Positions 32,697 to 44,241 of a DNA stretch of 64,000 nt are shown one piece after another (position 1 is the stretch's first letter; each line of letters starts with the position of its first letter). The notes under the pieces were generated by a model. The model had not been told where the DNA came from. It was given only the letters and a program-made list of their open reading frames with translations, and did not search any database. This DNA is from JBBILU01 sp037444775 (lineage in GTDB: Bacteria; Patescibacteriota; Gracilibacteria; BD1-5; UBA6164): positions 62,001 to 126,000 of the forward strand of contig JBBILU010000005.1 of NCBI GenBank assembly GCA_037444775.1, in the 5' to 3' direction. The position numbers were made by a program, and so were the translations under genes.

Positions 32697-35024
32697 GTTT
32701 AGAAAAAAACTTGCTTGTGTGAACTTTTCTCTTTGGAATCAAGTTTCATTTATAATTCAGTTTTTTATTAGTAATACTTCAAATTTATCTTCTCAAAGTT
32801 TGTTTTCAACCTTATTCTTATTAATAAGAGAAATTCATCAATTAAACTTATTTAATTCTTTAGCTAAACTACTTTCATCTTTAACTCAAATATTTATTGA
32901 AGATTCTAGAGACAAATTAGAAATTGCTTTCAATAAATCATTTCAAAAATTTATCAATCAATTTTCTGTTGTATAATCAGCTAAATTATTATTCATAGAA
33001 GTTTTTAAATCTTCTCTATATTTCCATACAGAAGAAAAATTGTATTCATCAAAAAAATTTTTAAACTTTTTGATGTTTTCTGCTACTCCTATACTTAAAT
33101 TTATTTTACTTTTTTCTTCTTGGCTAATAGAAATGTTTTCTATTATTCCTCAATTTATAAAAGTTAATGTATATGAACTTTTATTTTCTGTTGTGTTTTC
33201 TAATAAAATTCTTCATCAAGTAGATGAATTATAATTTATATAGTTTTTTCCTCCTACAGATACATTTAATTTATCAGGTAAATATTTAGTATCTTTTATG
33301 TCTAGGTTATAAATTATTCATTTATCATTTAATATTTGTACTATTTTAGCATTTTCTTTTTCAACTTCTCCCTTATCTAGTTTTGTAACTTTACTTGGAT
33401 CCAAAGGTTCCCATCTTTCTGGTGCAACTTGTGCAACAACTTTACTATAATCAAGTAAATCTTTTTCATTTCATTTTAATGCTTCTTTGATTTTTTCATC
33501 ATTTTGTGCAACGATTGTTTCAATAACTCATTGTGTTTTTTCTACTGCTTTAGTATTTTCTAAAGCTTCTCACATTCATTTAATAATAGTCTTTGCTGAT
33601 TTTAATCATTCAGTTTTGTCTCATCAAGATAAGGCTCATAAAGTTGGAAGTAAGTCTCCTACAACTTTCATCTGTTCTTCTGTTAAAGATATTTGTGAAT
33701 CTTTTAATCAAGCATTTTCTTTTTCTAATTCTGCTTTAGTTTCTTCTTCTTCTGTTTTAAACTTTTCATCTTTTTCATAAACTTCAGTTTGATTTTTTGT
33801 CTCTTGAACTTCAGGAGAAGTTTTAGTTTCTCAGTCTTTTTGATTATCAAAAGTTTGTTCTAAATTTGTAACTGTACTTGTGTTTTTTGCTTTAACTTCA
33901 TCATGTGTTCTTTTTAAAGCATCTATTCTAGATCTTAGTCATTTATTATTTGCAGTATTTTCATTCAAAGAAATAGTTTTATCCAAAAGTCTCATAACAT
34001 CCTCATAATCATCTTTATTTTGTCCTGCTAATTCTATTAATGTATCAAATAAAAGCTCTTCTTTTCAAGCTTCAGCTTTTTCTACAAGTTGAACAATAGA
34101 TTTTCTTGTTATTCATAAGTCTTTTAAAGTAGCTTGTAAATCTATAGTTACATACTTTTTTTCTATTGCATCTTCTGTGATTTCTAGTCAAGTAATACTT
34201 TTTATAAACTCTGCTTTTTCTTGTGCTGATATATTTGATTTTATTCACATTTCTTTACATAATGAATTCCAAACTTCTGCTGATGAACTTGCACTATTTG
34301 TTGTTATCCTCTCTTTTATTAGTCTTACAAATTTTTGCAATTTTTCAGAATTGACTTCTTCAAATCAAGGAGCTTTTCAAAGTTTATCTGCTACATCATC
34401 AGTTTTTACTTTCAAATCAACTTCTTCTTCTCAAATTAGTTTTCAAAGTCTCCAAATAGGTGTTCAAGCTCATTCAAGCCTTAGATATGCATTTTTTAAT
34501 ATAGTTTTTACATCAGAATTTTTTTCTAATTTTTCAAAATCTTCTTTACTTAATTTTTCTAATTGTTCAGATAACTTACCAAATTCATCAAAATCTTTTC
34601 ATTTAAAATTAGTCATTATTACATAAAATTCTTCTAATGATAAGTTTGTTTTTATACTATCTAAACTAACTTTACTAGAATTGTCAGTAATTTTTGTAAT
34701 AATAGAATTTGATTCTTCAACTTTACTACTTTGAGCAACTCAAGTTAAAGTTTTTTCTAGTTCTTTTTCTTTCTTTTTCTCTTCTTTTTCTGTTCAACTA
34801 ATTCAATCCAGCATTGCTTTTGCAATATTTACCTTTACTTGCATTTGTTTAACCTTTTCTGCAAGTTCTGTTTTTTCTTCTCATTCTGGAATTTTTTCCA
34901 ATTGTTCTAGTGCTATTTTATGGGCTCCATCATTTTCATCAAATTTACTCTTAGTATATTCTAAAGTAGCTTTATGAGAATCTAACTCTTTTTTTAAAGC
35001 TTCTTGGTTATTTGTTTCTGCCAT
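32691..35024 (-). CDS. Large helical/coiled-coil hypothetical protein
   Basis: 777 residues, family not recognised. There is no signal peptide or membrane segment, so it is probably cytoplasmic. Residues 1-120 are highly charged with heptad-like Glu/Lys/Leu spacing. The middle is helical and acidic, with a Glu-rich stretch near residue 435. The C-terminal 250 residues look more globular and beta-rich (KYLPDKLNVSVGGKNYI; SSYTLTFINGG). Glycine is about a third GGN and the rest TGA. A 68-residue frame lies 19 bp upstream. It could be an effector, structural or surface-adjacent protein; nothing in the context decides. Confidence 0.7.
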
Positions 35025-35043
35025 TTTTAGTTGTTGTTAGGTT

Positions 35044-35250
35044 CTAATCATTTCCATTTCGGATATTTAAATTTTTATACAAATTCTGAATTATCATCAC
35101 TACTTGCAATGATGATAATTTATCAGAGTTTTTAATTGCTACATCTATTTCTGAATTATCTCATTTTCAAAATAATTCTTTATCTAATTTAGTAAACTTT
35201 CAAGTTGCCTTTCTTCACTTTTTGAGACTTTTTCAGAACTTTCTTTTCAA
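35044..35250 (-). CDS. Small basic protein upstream of the 777-residue gene
   Basis: 68 residues from a TTG start, which is tentative. The N-terminal third is Lys/Arg/Gly-rich; the rest (KELFGKGDNSEIDVAIKNSD, then a hydrophobic LQVVMIIQNLY) looks like a real domain with several TGA glycines. An ATG in another frame at 35260 opens only 25 codons, so a frameshift or a longer original gene is possible. It is 19 bp before the large gene, perhaps co-translated. Confidence 0.45.
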
Positions 35251-35589
35251 TCAGTTTCCATTTTTTTATTAATTATTTTTATAAATTACCTAAATTCTAA
35301 CATATTTATGCAATTTATACAAAAATAAATGGATCTTTTTATTTTATTAAGAAAAACTTTGTATTAAAGTCTTGACAAATATATAAGAATTTCGTTTGTT
35401 CAAATATTTACTAAATAAAAAATAAATTTGATAAACTTTTGTTTGTTGAAAATAATAATATCAGATAGGTCGAGAATTTACTTTGAACAAAAACGAACTT
35501 TTTTAAGAAAAAGCTTGTTTTTGTTGTTATATAAAAAACTTTTATATTTGTTTTTGTCTACTAAAATCATTGAAAGTTAAAAATTCTTC
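35251..35589. other. Intergenic region upstream of the tetR-like gene
   Basis: There is no gene. A split inverted repeat is visible: CGTTTGTTCAAA near 35393 against TTTGAACAAAAACG near 35484. Several TTGTTTG/TTGTTTTTG motifs recur between and after the arms. This is a candidate regulatory region, also serving the leftward pair of genes. Confidence 0.3.
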
Positions 35590-35616
35590 TTGACAAAATA
35601 ATTTATTCTATATAAT
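35590..35616 (+). promoter_or_regulatory. Promoter of the tetR-RND operon
   Basis: TTGACA, 15 bp, TATAAT. A partly symmetric ACCGTTAGTTAGAT follows at once and is a plausible autoregulatory TetR operator. Confidence 0.55.
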
Positions 35617-35646
35617 ACCTACCGTTAGTTAGATAATTATAGAAAA

Positions 35647-36165
35647 ATGACAAAAAAAGAAATTTTAGATAAATTGGAGATTTTATTTTTTGAAAAAACT
35701 TATAATGAAGTAAGTATGCAGGATGTTGCAAATATTTTGGAAATGAAAAAACCTAGTTTGTATTATCATTTTGAGAGTAAAGAAACTATGTTTTCAGAAG
35801 TTCTTGAGAATTCTTTTTCTAAATATTTCAAATTTTTACAAGAAATTACAGATTTAGAATTAGATATTTTTATAAAAAAATTTTTACATTTCCCACAAGA
35901 AACAAAAAATTTATTTTCTGTAATAAACCAAAATTGATATTGTGAAAATCCTTTATTTAAAACATATGTTATAGAAAAACAAAAACAAGCTTTTTGAATT
36001 TTAGAAGAAAGTTTTTTTAATAAATATAATTTTTCTAAAGAAAAAACATTTATTTTGGTTAGTTTACTTGATGATATTTGAAGGAAAAAGTGTATTTTTT
36101 GAAAATGCCCCTTGAGTTTAGAAAAAGTTATTTTGGAAGTAAAAGTATTATTTAATAATTTATAA
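35647..36165 (+). CDS. TetR/AcrR-family transcriptional regulator
   Basis: 172 residues. The N-terminal 60 residues form a TetR helix-turn-helix: YNEVSMQDVANILEMKKPSL followed by YYHFESKETMF, the family signature. The C-terminal ligand domain is divergent and rather short. It is the first gene of a unit with the membrane fusion protein (3 bp away) and RND pump, so it probably represses that efflux operon and is released by a pump substrate. The N-terminal 95 codons contain no TGA. Confidence 0.9.
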
Positions 36166-36168
36166 AAT

Positions 36169-38058
36169 ATGAAAAAAAGTTTTTTAGTTTTAATTTTTAT
36201 TTTTATTTTTATTTTATCTTCTTGTTGAAACGAAGAAATTGAGCAAAAAGTAGATAAATATTACAAAACAGAAATAACTTCTAGTTCTAAATTGCTTGAT
36301 AGTGAAAGTTTTGTTGGATATGTAAAATCTGATTTAGAAGTTGTGTTGTCAGCCGAATGAAACGGAAAATTAATTTCAGCAAATAAAGATATTTGAGATT
36401 TTGTTTCTGCATCTGAAACCTTAGCTAAGATTGATACAAACGAAATTAGCCAAAATATCAAAACAGCAAATGAAATTACAAATTCTCTGGAAGTTTTAAA
36501 ATTAAATCTTTCATCTTCTTATGATTCTCAAGCAAAAGTTTTAGAATCAAAAATTGCTTGAATCAATGCAAATTTAAAATGAGGTCAAATTTGACTTTCA
36601 GATATAGAATCTTCAAGAGAAAGTCAAATAGAAATAACAAAATCTAATATAAAAATTGCTGAAAGTTCTTTAGAAACAGCAAAAACCAATTTAGAACAAA
36701 CAAAAAATGTTTTATCTCAAACAGAAGAAAACTTATTTAAAAATGCAAATTCTGCAATAACAAATAGTGTTATATTAAACACAAATATTTTAAAATATAT
36801 TGATGTGCTTTTTTGAATAACAAAAGAAAACGAAGATAAAAATGATTCTTTTGAATATTATCTTTGAGCAAAAAATTCTTGAAGTATGGATTTAACAAAA
36901 TCTTTATTTAACAAAATAAATTCTTCTTTTTTGCAATATAAAAAAGATTATGAAGAAAAAATAGAAACAAAAAAAGCAAATAAAGAAGAAATTCTGAAAA
37001 TGCTGGAAACTGGGAATTCTATAGCTCTTGATTTGAAAATTTTATTAAAAAATGCTTACATTTCTTTGGATAATTCTGTTGAAAGTAATTCTTTGACAAG
37101 AGAAAATATTAATTCTTATATGTCTCAAATTTCTAATTTTTGAAAAGATATTGAATCTTCTATTTTGAGTGTTTCTTGAAATTATATTCTTTGATTAAAT
37201 TGAAGTTATCAAAGTATAAATGATTTCTACAAAGAAAAAGAGAAAAACTTAGCTTTACTTGAAAAAGCAGTTTCTCTTGCTTCTGAATGAGTTTCTTCAT
37301 CTAAAACATATTTATCACAAATAGAATCTTCATCAAATTCTGAAAAGAATAAAATTGAAACGAGTTTAAATGTTTGAAAAACTCAAATAGATGAAATAAA
37401 CTCTCAAATACAAGCTTTAGAAAAAGAAAAACAAGCCAAACTAAAAGAAATTGATTTACAAATTTCTCAAAGTGAATGAAACAAAAATTCTGCTCAAATT
37501 CTTGCTTCTAATTCAAATGTAATTTCTCCTTTTTCTTGAATTATACTTGAAAAACTTGCTGAAGAATGACAAATTGTTTGATTTTGACAATCTATTTACA
37601 AAATTGCTCCCAATTCAAATTTGAAAATAAAAGTTTTAGTTTCTGATGAAGTTTTAAAAAATATTAAAATAGGTCAAGAAGTTTTACTTGAAAAAAATAT
37701 TATTTCAAAATGAAAAGTTAGTTTAATTTCTCCACAAAAAGATGAATTTTCTAAAAAAACTATGTTGGAAATAACATTTGATAATTCTAAATTAAGGCTA
37801 GTTTTATGAGATTCTGTAGATGTAAGCTTTAGCAAAAAAACGATTTCCTGAGTAAAAGTTCCAAATTCTGCAATTTTGTCAAATTTTCTAAAACCAGCTG
37901 TTATGGTAAAAAAAGAAAATAAAGCTTTATTTAAAGAAATAAAAATTTTAAAACAAACAGATACTTTCTCTATAGTTTCTGGAATAAATGTTTGAGAAGA
38001 AATTATTGTTGAATGAAAAGAAAATATTTTTGATGGAGAGGAGTTAACCTCACCCTAA
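36169..38058 (+). CDS. RND efflux periplasmic adaptor (HlyD/MFP family) lipoprotein
   Basis: 629 residues, long for the family (usually 350-450). The N-terminus is a lipoprotein signal (MKKSFLVLIFIFIFILSSCG, lipobox LSSC). A first half-lipoyl segment (SAEGNGKLISANKDIGDFVS) is followed by about 340 residues of helical hairpin, which explains the length. The second half-lipoyl motif (NVISPFSGIILEKLAEEGQI) and a beta-barrel domain follow. The stop codon comes from a palindromic repeat: the last residues ELTSP are repeat-encoded. It links the RND pump to an outer layer, which is notable if the cell is a monoderm. Confidence 0.85.
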
Positions 38059-38101
38059 CCATCTCCCCTGCAATGGGTACCTCGTCCTTAGAGGAGATGG
38101 A
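38044..38101. repeat. GC-rich palindromic element at the end of the MFP gene
   Basis: CCTCACCCTAA, then CCATCTCC (38059) pairing with GGAGATGG (38093) around a 26-nt loop. It resembles the family at 52606 and 52869 and supplies the TAA of the upstream gene. Beyond it, to 38194, lies only A/T-rich sequence without a gene. Confidence 0.6.
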
Positions 38102-38194
38102 ATAAAGAGAAAAATTTTTTTGAAACTTGTGAAAAAAAACACAAAGTATTGGCTTATTTATCAATAATAACTTATTTTTTATAAAAATTTTTTT

Positions 38195-41100
38195 ATGTTC
38201 AAAAAATTTGCAAAGTTTTTTATACAAAATCCTAAATTAACAATAGTTATAATTATAGTAACTTTGCTTTCGTGAATAGGAAGCTATATAATTATTCCAA
38301 AACAATATAATCCTACTATTGTAGTTCCTGCTTTTCAAGTTTTGGTTGAGGCTAAATGATTAAATAGTGATGAATCAAAAAGGTTTATTACTGATGAGCT
38401 TGAAAATAAAATTATGGAACTTGAAGAAGTAGATGAAGTTTATTGAAATAGTCAGGAAAATTATTCTTCTGTTATGGTAAAGTTCCAAGTTGGAACTGAC
38501 AAAGAAAAAGCAAAAATTAGGTTATTGCAAAAACTTTCAGAAAATCTTGATTTAAAACCAATTTGAGCTTCAACTCCGATTGTGAAAGCAATAGATCCAG
38601 ATGAACTACCTCAAATAGTTTATGCTATAAATAAACAAAAAACAAGTTCTTGAAGTTTTGAAGATTCTTGAATTTATCTTAGACAAACAGCAAATTTAAT
38701 AAAGTCTAAACTAAAAACATTAGAAAATGTTACAACTTTTGAAATAATTTGATGATTAAAAAAAGATTTGATTATTGAATTAGATTTGAAAAAGTTAGAA
38801 GAATTATCTATAGACATAAATCAAGTTTATTCAGTTATAAAAGCAAATAATATAGATTCTCCAGTTTGAAATCTAAATATTTCAGGAGAAAAATCTATAG
38901 TTTCTGTTTCTTGAAACTTAGACTCTATAGAAAAGCTGAAAAAACTTATAATAGCAAAAAATGAAGAAAGCATTATAACTTTATGAGATTTAGCAAATAT
39001 TAGATTTGGAACAAAAAAAATCACATCTTTTTCAAGCTATAGTGATAAAACTTGAAATTACGATACAGTATTTTTGTGAATTGGGAAAAAGGTTGGAACA
39101 AATGCGGTTTTTGTAACAGAAGATATTAGTAAAAAAATAGAGGAAATAAAAAAAGAATTACCAAAAGATATAATTATAAAAGAGATATCTAATGAATGAG
39201 CAAAAGCAAAAGAAGCAACAGGACATCTAATAAAAGATTTAATTGAATCTATAATTATAGTTGTTGTAATTCTTGTGATGTTTTTAGGTTTCAGAAATGC
39301 TATAAATACAGCTACAAGTATCCCATTAATTTTGTCTTTAGTTTTTCTTTTTGCATTTATTGCTTGAGAAAATATTAATAGAATAACTCTTTTTGCTTTA
39401 ATTCTTGTTATTTGAATGTTGGTTGATGATTCCATAGTCGTTGTTGAAAATATAGATAGACACTTGGAAGAGAGGTTGTCTACTGGTAAAACAAAACTAG
39501 AAGCTATTTTAACAGCAGTTTGAGAAGTTTGAACTGGTGTTGTCTTGTCTACTGTGACTAAGGTTTTGTCTTTTGGAGCAATGTTTTCTGTTACATGAAT
39601 GATGTGAGAATATATGTGACCAATTCCAAAATTCTGAATTATTGCTTTGCTTTTGTCTATAATAGTTGCTTTTTCAATAAACCCATTTGTTAGCTTTTTT
39701 ATGGCAAAAGATTTAACAGAAGAAGACAAAAGTAGACATTTGTCTAGTCAAACTAAAAAGAATTCTAGATTTGATATAAGAATTATTTATGTGAAGATTA
39801 TGTGAAGCATTATTAATTCTAGTGAAAAGTCTAAAAAATATAGGAAGCTTTTTAAAGTTACTTTTTGGATTTCGTTAGTTTTAATAATTATTTTACCAAT
39901 ATATTTTGGTATTTTCAAAGCAAGAATGTTACCAAAATCAAATCAAAATCAAGTTTATGTTTGGATTGATTGAATTAGATGAGATTCTGCTTCTAAAATG
40001 CTAAATATTGAAAAAGATTTAAAAAATTTTTTACTAAACAATAAAGATTTAAAAAAAGACTTAAATATAGTCGAATCTGTTTCTAGTTCTATTTGAGATC
40101 CTTTATCTTCTGATTTTGCAAATTTGTTTAGATGATGAAGTGAAAGAAAAAATGAATTCCAAATTTCATCAAGAATTAATTTAATTCCTAAGGAAGAACA
40201 TAAAGATAGAATAAAATCAGAAGTTTTTACATATGAAATTAGACCTCTTTTAATTTCATATTTAAAAGAAAAATATCCTGATATAAAAATTAGATTACTT
40301 GAAGATCCCCCAGGTCCTCCAGTTAGAGCAACTTTACTTTTAAAAATTAAGTCAGAATCTACTGATGAGAACTTAAATAATTTTACAAACAAAGTTTATA
40401 ATGAACTAGGAAATATTTCAAAAAAAGAAAAAGTTGTTGATTTATGAAATTCATATTCTTCCACTTATAGAAAATTTGATATAAAAATTAATTCTGATGA
40501 TTTATTAAAAGCTTGATTAAATCTTGAACAAGTTGTGAATTCTCTTTGAATTGCTGTTAATTCTATGTCTATTTCTACATATAAAGACAAAAATAGTTTA
40601 GAAGCAACCAATTTGGTTTTGTGAATAAAAACAAAAGAAGAAAAAGAAATTTTGGATAGAACCAATTTTATAAATTCTTTATGACAAAAAATTCCACTTT
40701 CTACTTTTGCAAGTATAGAATATTCTTTTGTGGATTCTGAAATTAATACAGACAAAAGGCAAAAAACAAATTATATTTATGCTGAAATGTGAGATAATTC
40801 TGTAATTTATCCAATTATAAAAATGTACTCTTTGTTTGGGAAATCAGATTTTCTAAACTGAGAATATAAAAGAGACTGATTTTCTTTTTATAGTATAGAT
40901 TTTATTTGACTAAAAGATTGAAAAAAATACTCTATAGAATGGGATTGAGAATGGAAATTAACAATGGATACTTTTAGAGATTTAGGAACTGCTATGATTT
41001 TAGCAATTTTAGCAATTTATTTTTTAATAGTTTGACAATTTAGAAGTTTCAAAGTTGCTTGAATTATTATGCTTCCTTTTTTACTTTGATTTTTTGGAAT

Positions 41101-41464
41101 TTTTCCAGGTTTTTCGTTATTATACATATTTAAGAATGAGTATTTTAATGCAACTTGAATGATTTGAATTATAAGTCTTGCATGAATTGTTGTTTGAAAT
41201 GCTATACTTTTACTTGATTATGTGAATATTTTAAAACAAAGATGATGGACAATTGAAAAAGCTTTAATAGAAGCAGCCTATATTAGATTTATGCCAATTA
41301 TGTTAACTTCTCTTTCTGCAATATTTTGAGCAATCAAAATTACAGGTGATCCAGTTTGGTCTTGACTTGCACGGAGTATAGTTTGTGGATTATCAGCTTC
41401 TGCTATTTTGACACTTATTATAATACCAATTTTTTATTATGATAGTCAAAGAAAAAATTGGTAA
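38195..41464 (+). CDS. RND-family efflux pump (AcrB/HAE-like)
   Basis: 1089 residues, about the usual size. An N-terminal TM segment (residues 14-35) is followed by porter domains, then helices with the family segment VIGMLVDDSIVVVENIDRH. That keeps the Asp pair of the proton relay (GxxVDDSIVVVEN). A second half has matching organisation and ends with a six-helix block (VVGNAILLLDYVN; FMPIMLTSLSAIFGAI). It is probably a proton-driven exporter of hydrophobic compounds or a lipid transporter. It is co-transcribed with the tetR-like gene and the adaptor. No outer-membrane TolC-like gene is in the window. Confidence 0.9.
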
Positions 41465-41474
41465 TAAATGTAAC

Positions 41475-41510
41475 CCAAAAAAGGAATGGATTTATCCATT
41501 CCTTTTTTGG
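41475..41510. terminator. Bidirectional terminator between the RND gene and pnp
   Basis: A perfect 16-bp stem (CCAAAAAAGGAATGGA with its complement) and a 4-nt loop, with T-rich sequence on both strands. Confidence 0.9.
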
Positions 41511-41525
41511 AATTTTTTTTAAATT

Positions 41526-43706
41526 CTAAATTTTTACTTCTTCTTTTTTTACTTCAGGAATAAAAACTCTCTTCATTTCAATTCTTCATTTTACTTTATC
41601 TATTTTGAGAATTTCAAATTCAACAGAATCTCAAACTTTCACAACATCTTCAACCTTCAAAACTCTTTTGTCAGATAATTTAGAAATATGAATCATTCAA
41701 GACTTACCTTTGAAATCAACAATTGCTCAAGTTCAATCTATAATTTTTGCAACTATTCCAAATCATTTATATCCTTCTTCTGGTTCCCAAATAGATTCTT
41801 TTATTTCATCAATTACTTTATTTCATCATTCTTGTGTTTTTGCTGTAATTGTAGTTAATCAATCATCTGCTATAGAAATTTTTACTTCATAGTCTTTTTC
41901 CATTCTTTGAACATTTTCTCATCATTTTCCTATTAATCATCTAATTTTATCAATAGGAACTGAAACAGTCATTATTAATGGAGCATAAGGAGAAAGATTT
42001 TCAGAAACTTTTGGAACAATTTCTAACATTTTTGAAAGAATATGATTATTTGCTTCTCTTGCTTGTTTAAAAGCTTTTTCAAAAACTTCCATTTTTAATC
42101 ATTTAATTTTTACATCAAGTTGCATTGCTGTAATTCAATTTTTTGTCATTGCTACTTTGAAATCCATATCTCAAAGAAAATCTTCTTGTGCTTGAATATC
42201 ACTCAAGATTTTATAATTTCAAGTTTCTTCATCATAAATCATTCACATAGCAACTCAAGAAACAGGGGATTTTATAGGAACTCAAGCATTCATTAAACTC
42301 ATTGTAGAACCACAAACTGAAGCCATTGAACTTGATCAATTACAAGTTGTAATTTCAGAAACTACTCTCACCATATATGGAAATTCACTTTCAGCTGGAA
42401 TAACTGCTTCCAAAGCTCTTTCTGCTAATTTTCCATGTCCAATTTCTCTTCTTCAAACTCATTTAAGCATTCTAACTTCTCAAACTGAATAAGGAGGGAA
42501 ATTATAATGATGAATATATCTTTTTGTAGATTCTTCAAACATATCATCAATTATTTGAACATCATCAGGTCAACCTAAAGTTGTGATTGTAAGAGCTTGA
42601 GTCATTCATCTTTGAAAAAGTGCAGAACCGTGAGTTCTTGGTAAAATTGAAGCTTCTCAAACTATTTCTCTAACTTCATTTAATTTTCTCGAGTCTAATC
42701 TTTTTTCTTTTTCCAAAATATTTTTTCTCATGACTTCTTTTACTCTTTTATAAACCAAAGTTCCAACAAAAGAAAAATCAGTTTCTTCTGTTAGTTCTAA
42801 AGTTTCTTGTAAAAAAGTTTTTGACTGCTCATCTAGTTTATTAAGTTCAGATTGAAACTCTTTTTTTCATTTATCATAAAGACATTCTAGTTTTTCTTCA
42901 GTTAAAAATTCTTTTAATTTGTAATAAAGAGTTTCATCTGGATTATTAAAGAATAATTTTACTTCAGGAATATGAAATAATTTTTTATATTCTTCTAAAA
43001 AATCTTCTTGTGCTTCGCAAAGTTTTTTTATAACATCATGAGCATAAGAAAGAGTTTTTAACATATCTTCTTCACTAACTTCTTTTGCTCAAGCTTCAAC
43101 CATAGTTATAGCATCAATTGTCCCTGCTACAACAATATTTAGTTTAGAATTTATTTCATCATCAGTTGTAGGTTCAAAAATAAAAGTTCAATCATTTTGT
43201 AGAGAGATTCTTGCTCAAGAAACGGCAGATTCAATAGGAGCTCAAGCTAAAAGTAAAGCTAAACTTGCTCAAGAAATTCATCTATGTCCCATATCAAGTT
43301 TTGAATCACTTGAAAAAACTGTAGCTATAATTTGAACATCATTTACTAATCATTTTGGAAACATTGGTCTAATTGGTCTGTCAATCAATCTAGAAGTTAA
43401 AGTTGCAGAATCACTTGGTTTTCATTCTCTTTTTTGAAATCTATTTCATCAAACTTTTCAAGTTGCATAAAATTTTTCAACATAATCAACAACTAGAGGA
43501 AAAAAGTCAGCTTTTTCATTAACAGCTTCTTCTTTAATTCAAGCAGTTACAAACAAAACATTTCAAGATTCATCACTAAGACTAACAGATCAATTTATAA
43601 GTAAACCTAATTTCCCAGTTTCAAGAGTAATATTTTTACCAAAAATATTATAAGTCTTTTTAAATGGACTTATATTTGGAGCATTTTTATCAGATAATCC
43701 GTACAT
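41526..43706 (-). CDS. pnp: Polynucleotide phosphorylase
   Basis: 726 residues. 3'-5' exoribonuclease and degradosome-type RNA decay enzyme. Two RNase PH domains are separated by a helical domain; the catalytic core is in the second (GHGKLAERALEAVIP, SSSMASVCGSTMSLMNAG, EDFLGDMDFKVAMTKNGITA). A KH domain (GLIGKGGENVQRME) and an S1 domain (GIVAKIIDGTGAIVDFKGKS, MIHISKLSD) follow. The order and length are standard. It probably works with RNase J at 49.5 kb. Its promoter region overlaps an inverted repeat. Confidence 0.96.
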
Positions 43707-43740
43707 AAAAAATAATAAAAAAATAAAAATATGGTATCAA

Positions 43741-43778
43741 TTTAGACTTTTGAATTATATAAAAAAGTCTAAAAAATA
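43741..43778 (-). promoter_or_regulatory. Inverted repeat overlapping the pnp promoter
   Basis: An 11-bp dyad (TTTAGACTTTT with AAAAGTCTAAA, 11-nt centre). On the minus strand TTGTAT, 16 bp, TATAAT overlaps it, so the dyad could be an operator rather than a leader hairpin. pnp starts about 35 bp downstream. Confidence 0.4.
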
Positions 43779-43841
43779 CAAAATTTAATTTAAATCTTGC
43801 TTAATTTTAACTATTTTTTCTACAATAAAAAAAGTTTTTTC

Positions 43842-43869
43842 TTGAAATTTCAAAAAAAGTTTTTATAAT
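43842..43869 (+). promoter_or_regulatory. Promoter of the basic-protein/rsmE/yggS/era unit
   Basis: TTGAAA, 16 bp, TATAAT, about 31 bp before the ATG at 43901. Confidence 0.65.
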
Positions 43870-43900
43870 TCCATCCGACTTTATTTATTAATTTACCAAA

Positions 43901-44239
43901 ATGGCAAACAGTCACGGACTTACATCGAGGATTGTAAAAAAACAAGCTGCTTCTAGAAAACAAGCAAAAAATAAAAAAGCTGCATTTCAAGTTTATATTT
44001 GAAATGAAAATCCTCAATCAAGAAAAAATACAAGTTATAAATCAAGGACTCATTATTTTGAAAACAAAAAAAGTTTTCCGAAGAAAAAGCTTGAAACTAA
44101 AAATGTTCAAAGCTTAATTGAACAAGGAATATTAGATGAAAGAGGTTTTTTTGTAAAATGAAAGAAAAAGAATTTTATAACTCAGTCTATGGTTGATAAA
44201 AATGGTTTAGATTTTTACTGAATGCCTAGAGCAGCTTAA
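43901..44239 (+). CDS. Small strongly basic protein, unknown family (possibly ribosome-associated)
   Basis: 112 residues, about one quarter Lys/Arg. The N-terminal 35 residues (MANSHGLTSRIVKKQAASRK...) look disordered and cationic like ribosomal-protein tails. A possible small domain follows (SLIEQGILDERGFFVKGKKK), with a C-terminal DKNGLDFYGMPRAA. I do not recognise a ribosomal family. It heads a unit with rsmE, a yggS-like gene and era (gaps 2-24 bp). A ribosomal or rRNA-binding role is inferred from composition and neighbours only. Confidence 0.7.
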
Positions 44240-44241
44240 TT

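Noticed and set aside
34177..34626. Plus-strand frames of 97-149 residues opposite the 777-residue gene
   Set aside because: They are Ser/Phe-rich mirror images of the Glu/Lys-rich coding strand, without start context or family resemblance.
39058..39729. 223-residue minus-strand open frame within the RND pump gene
   Set aside because: It is antisense to conserved transmembrane helices of the pump; with two stop codons and high A/T content such shadows are expected.
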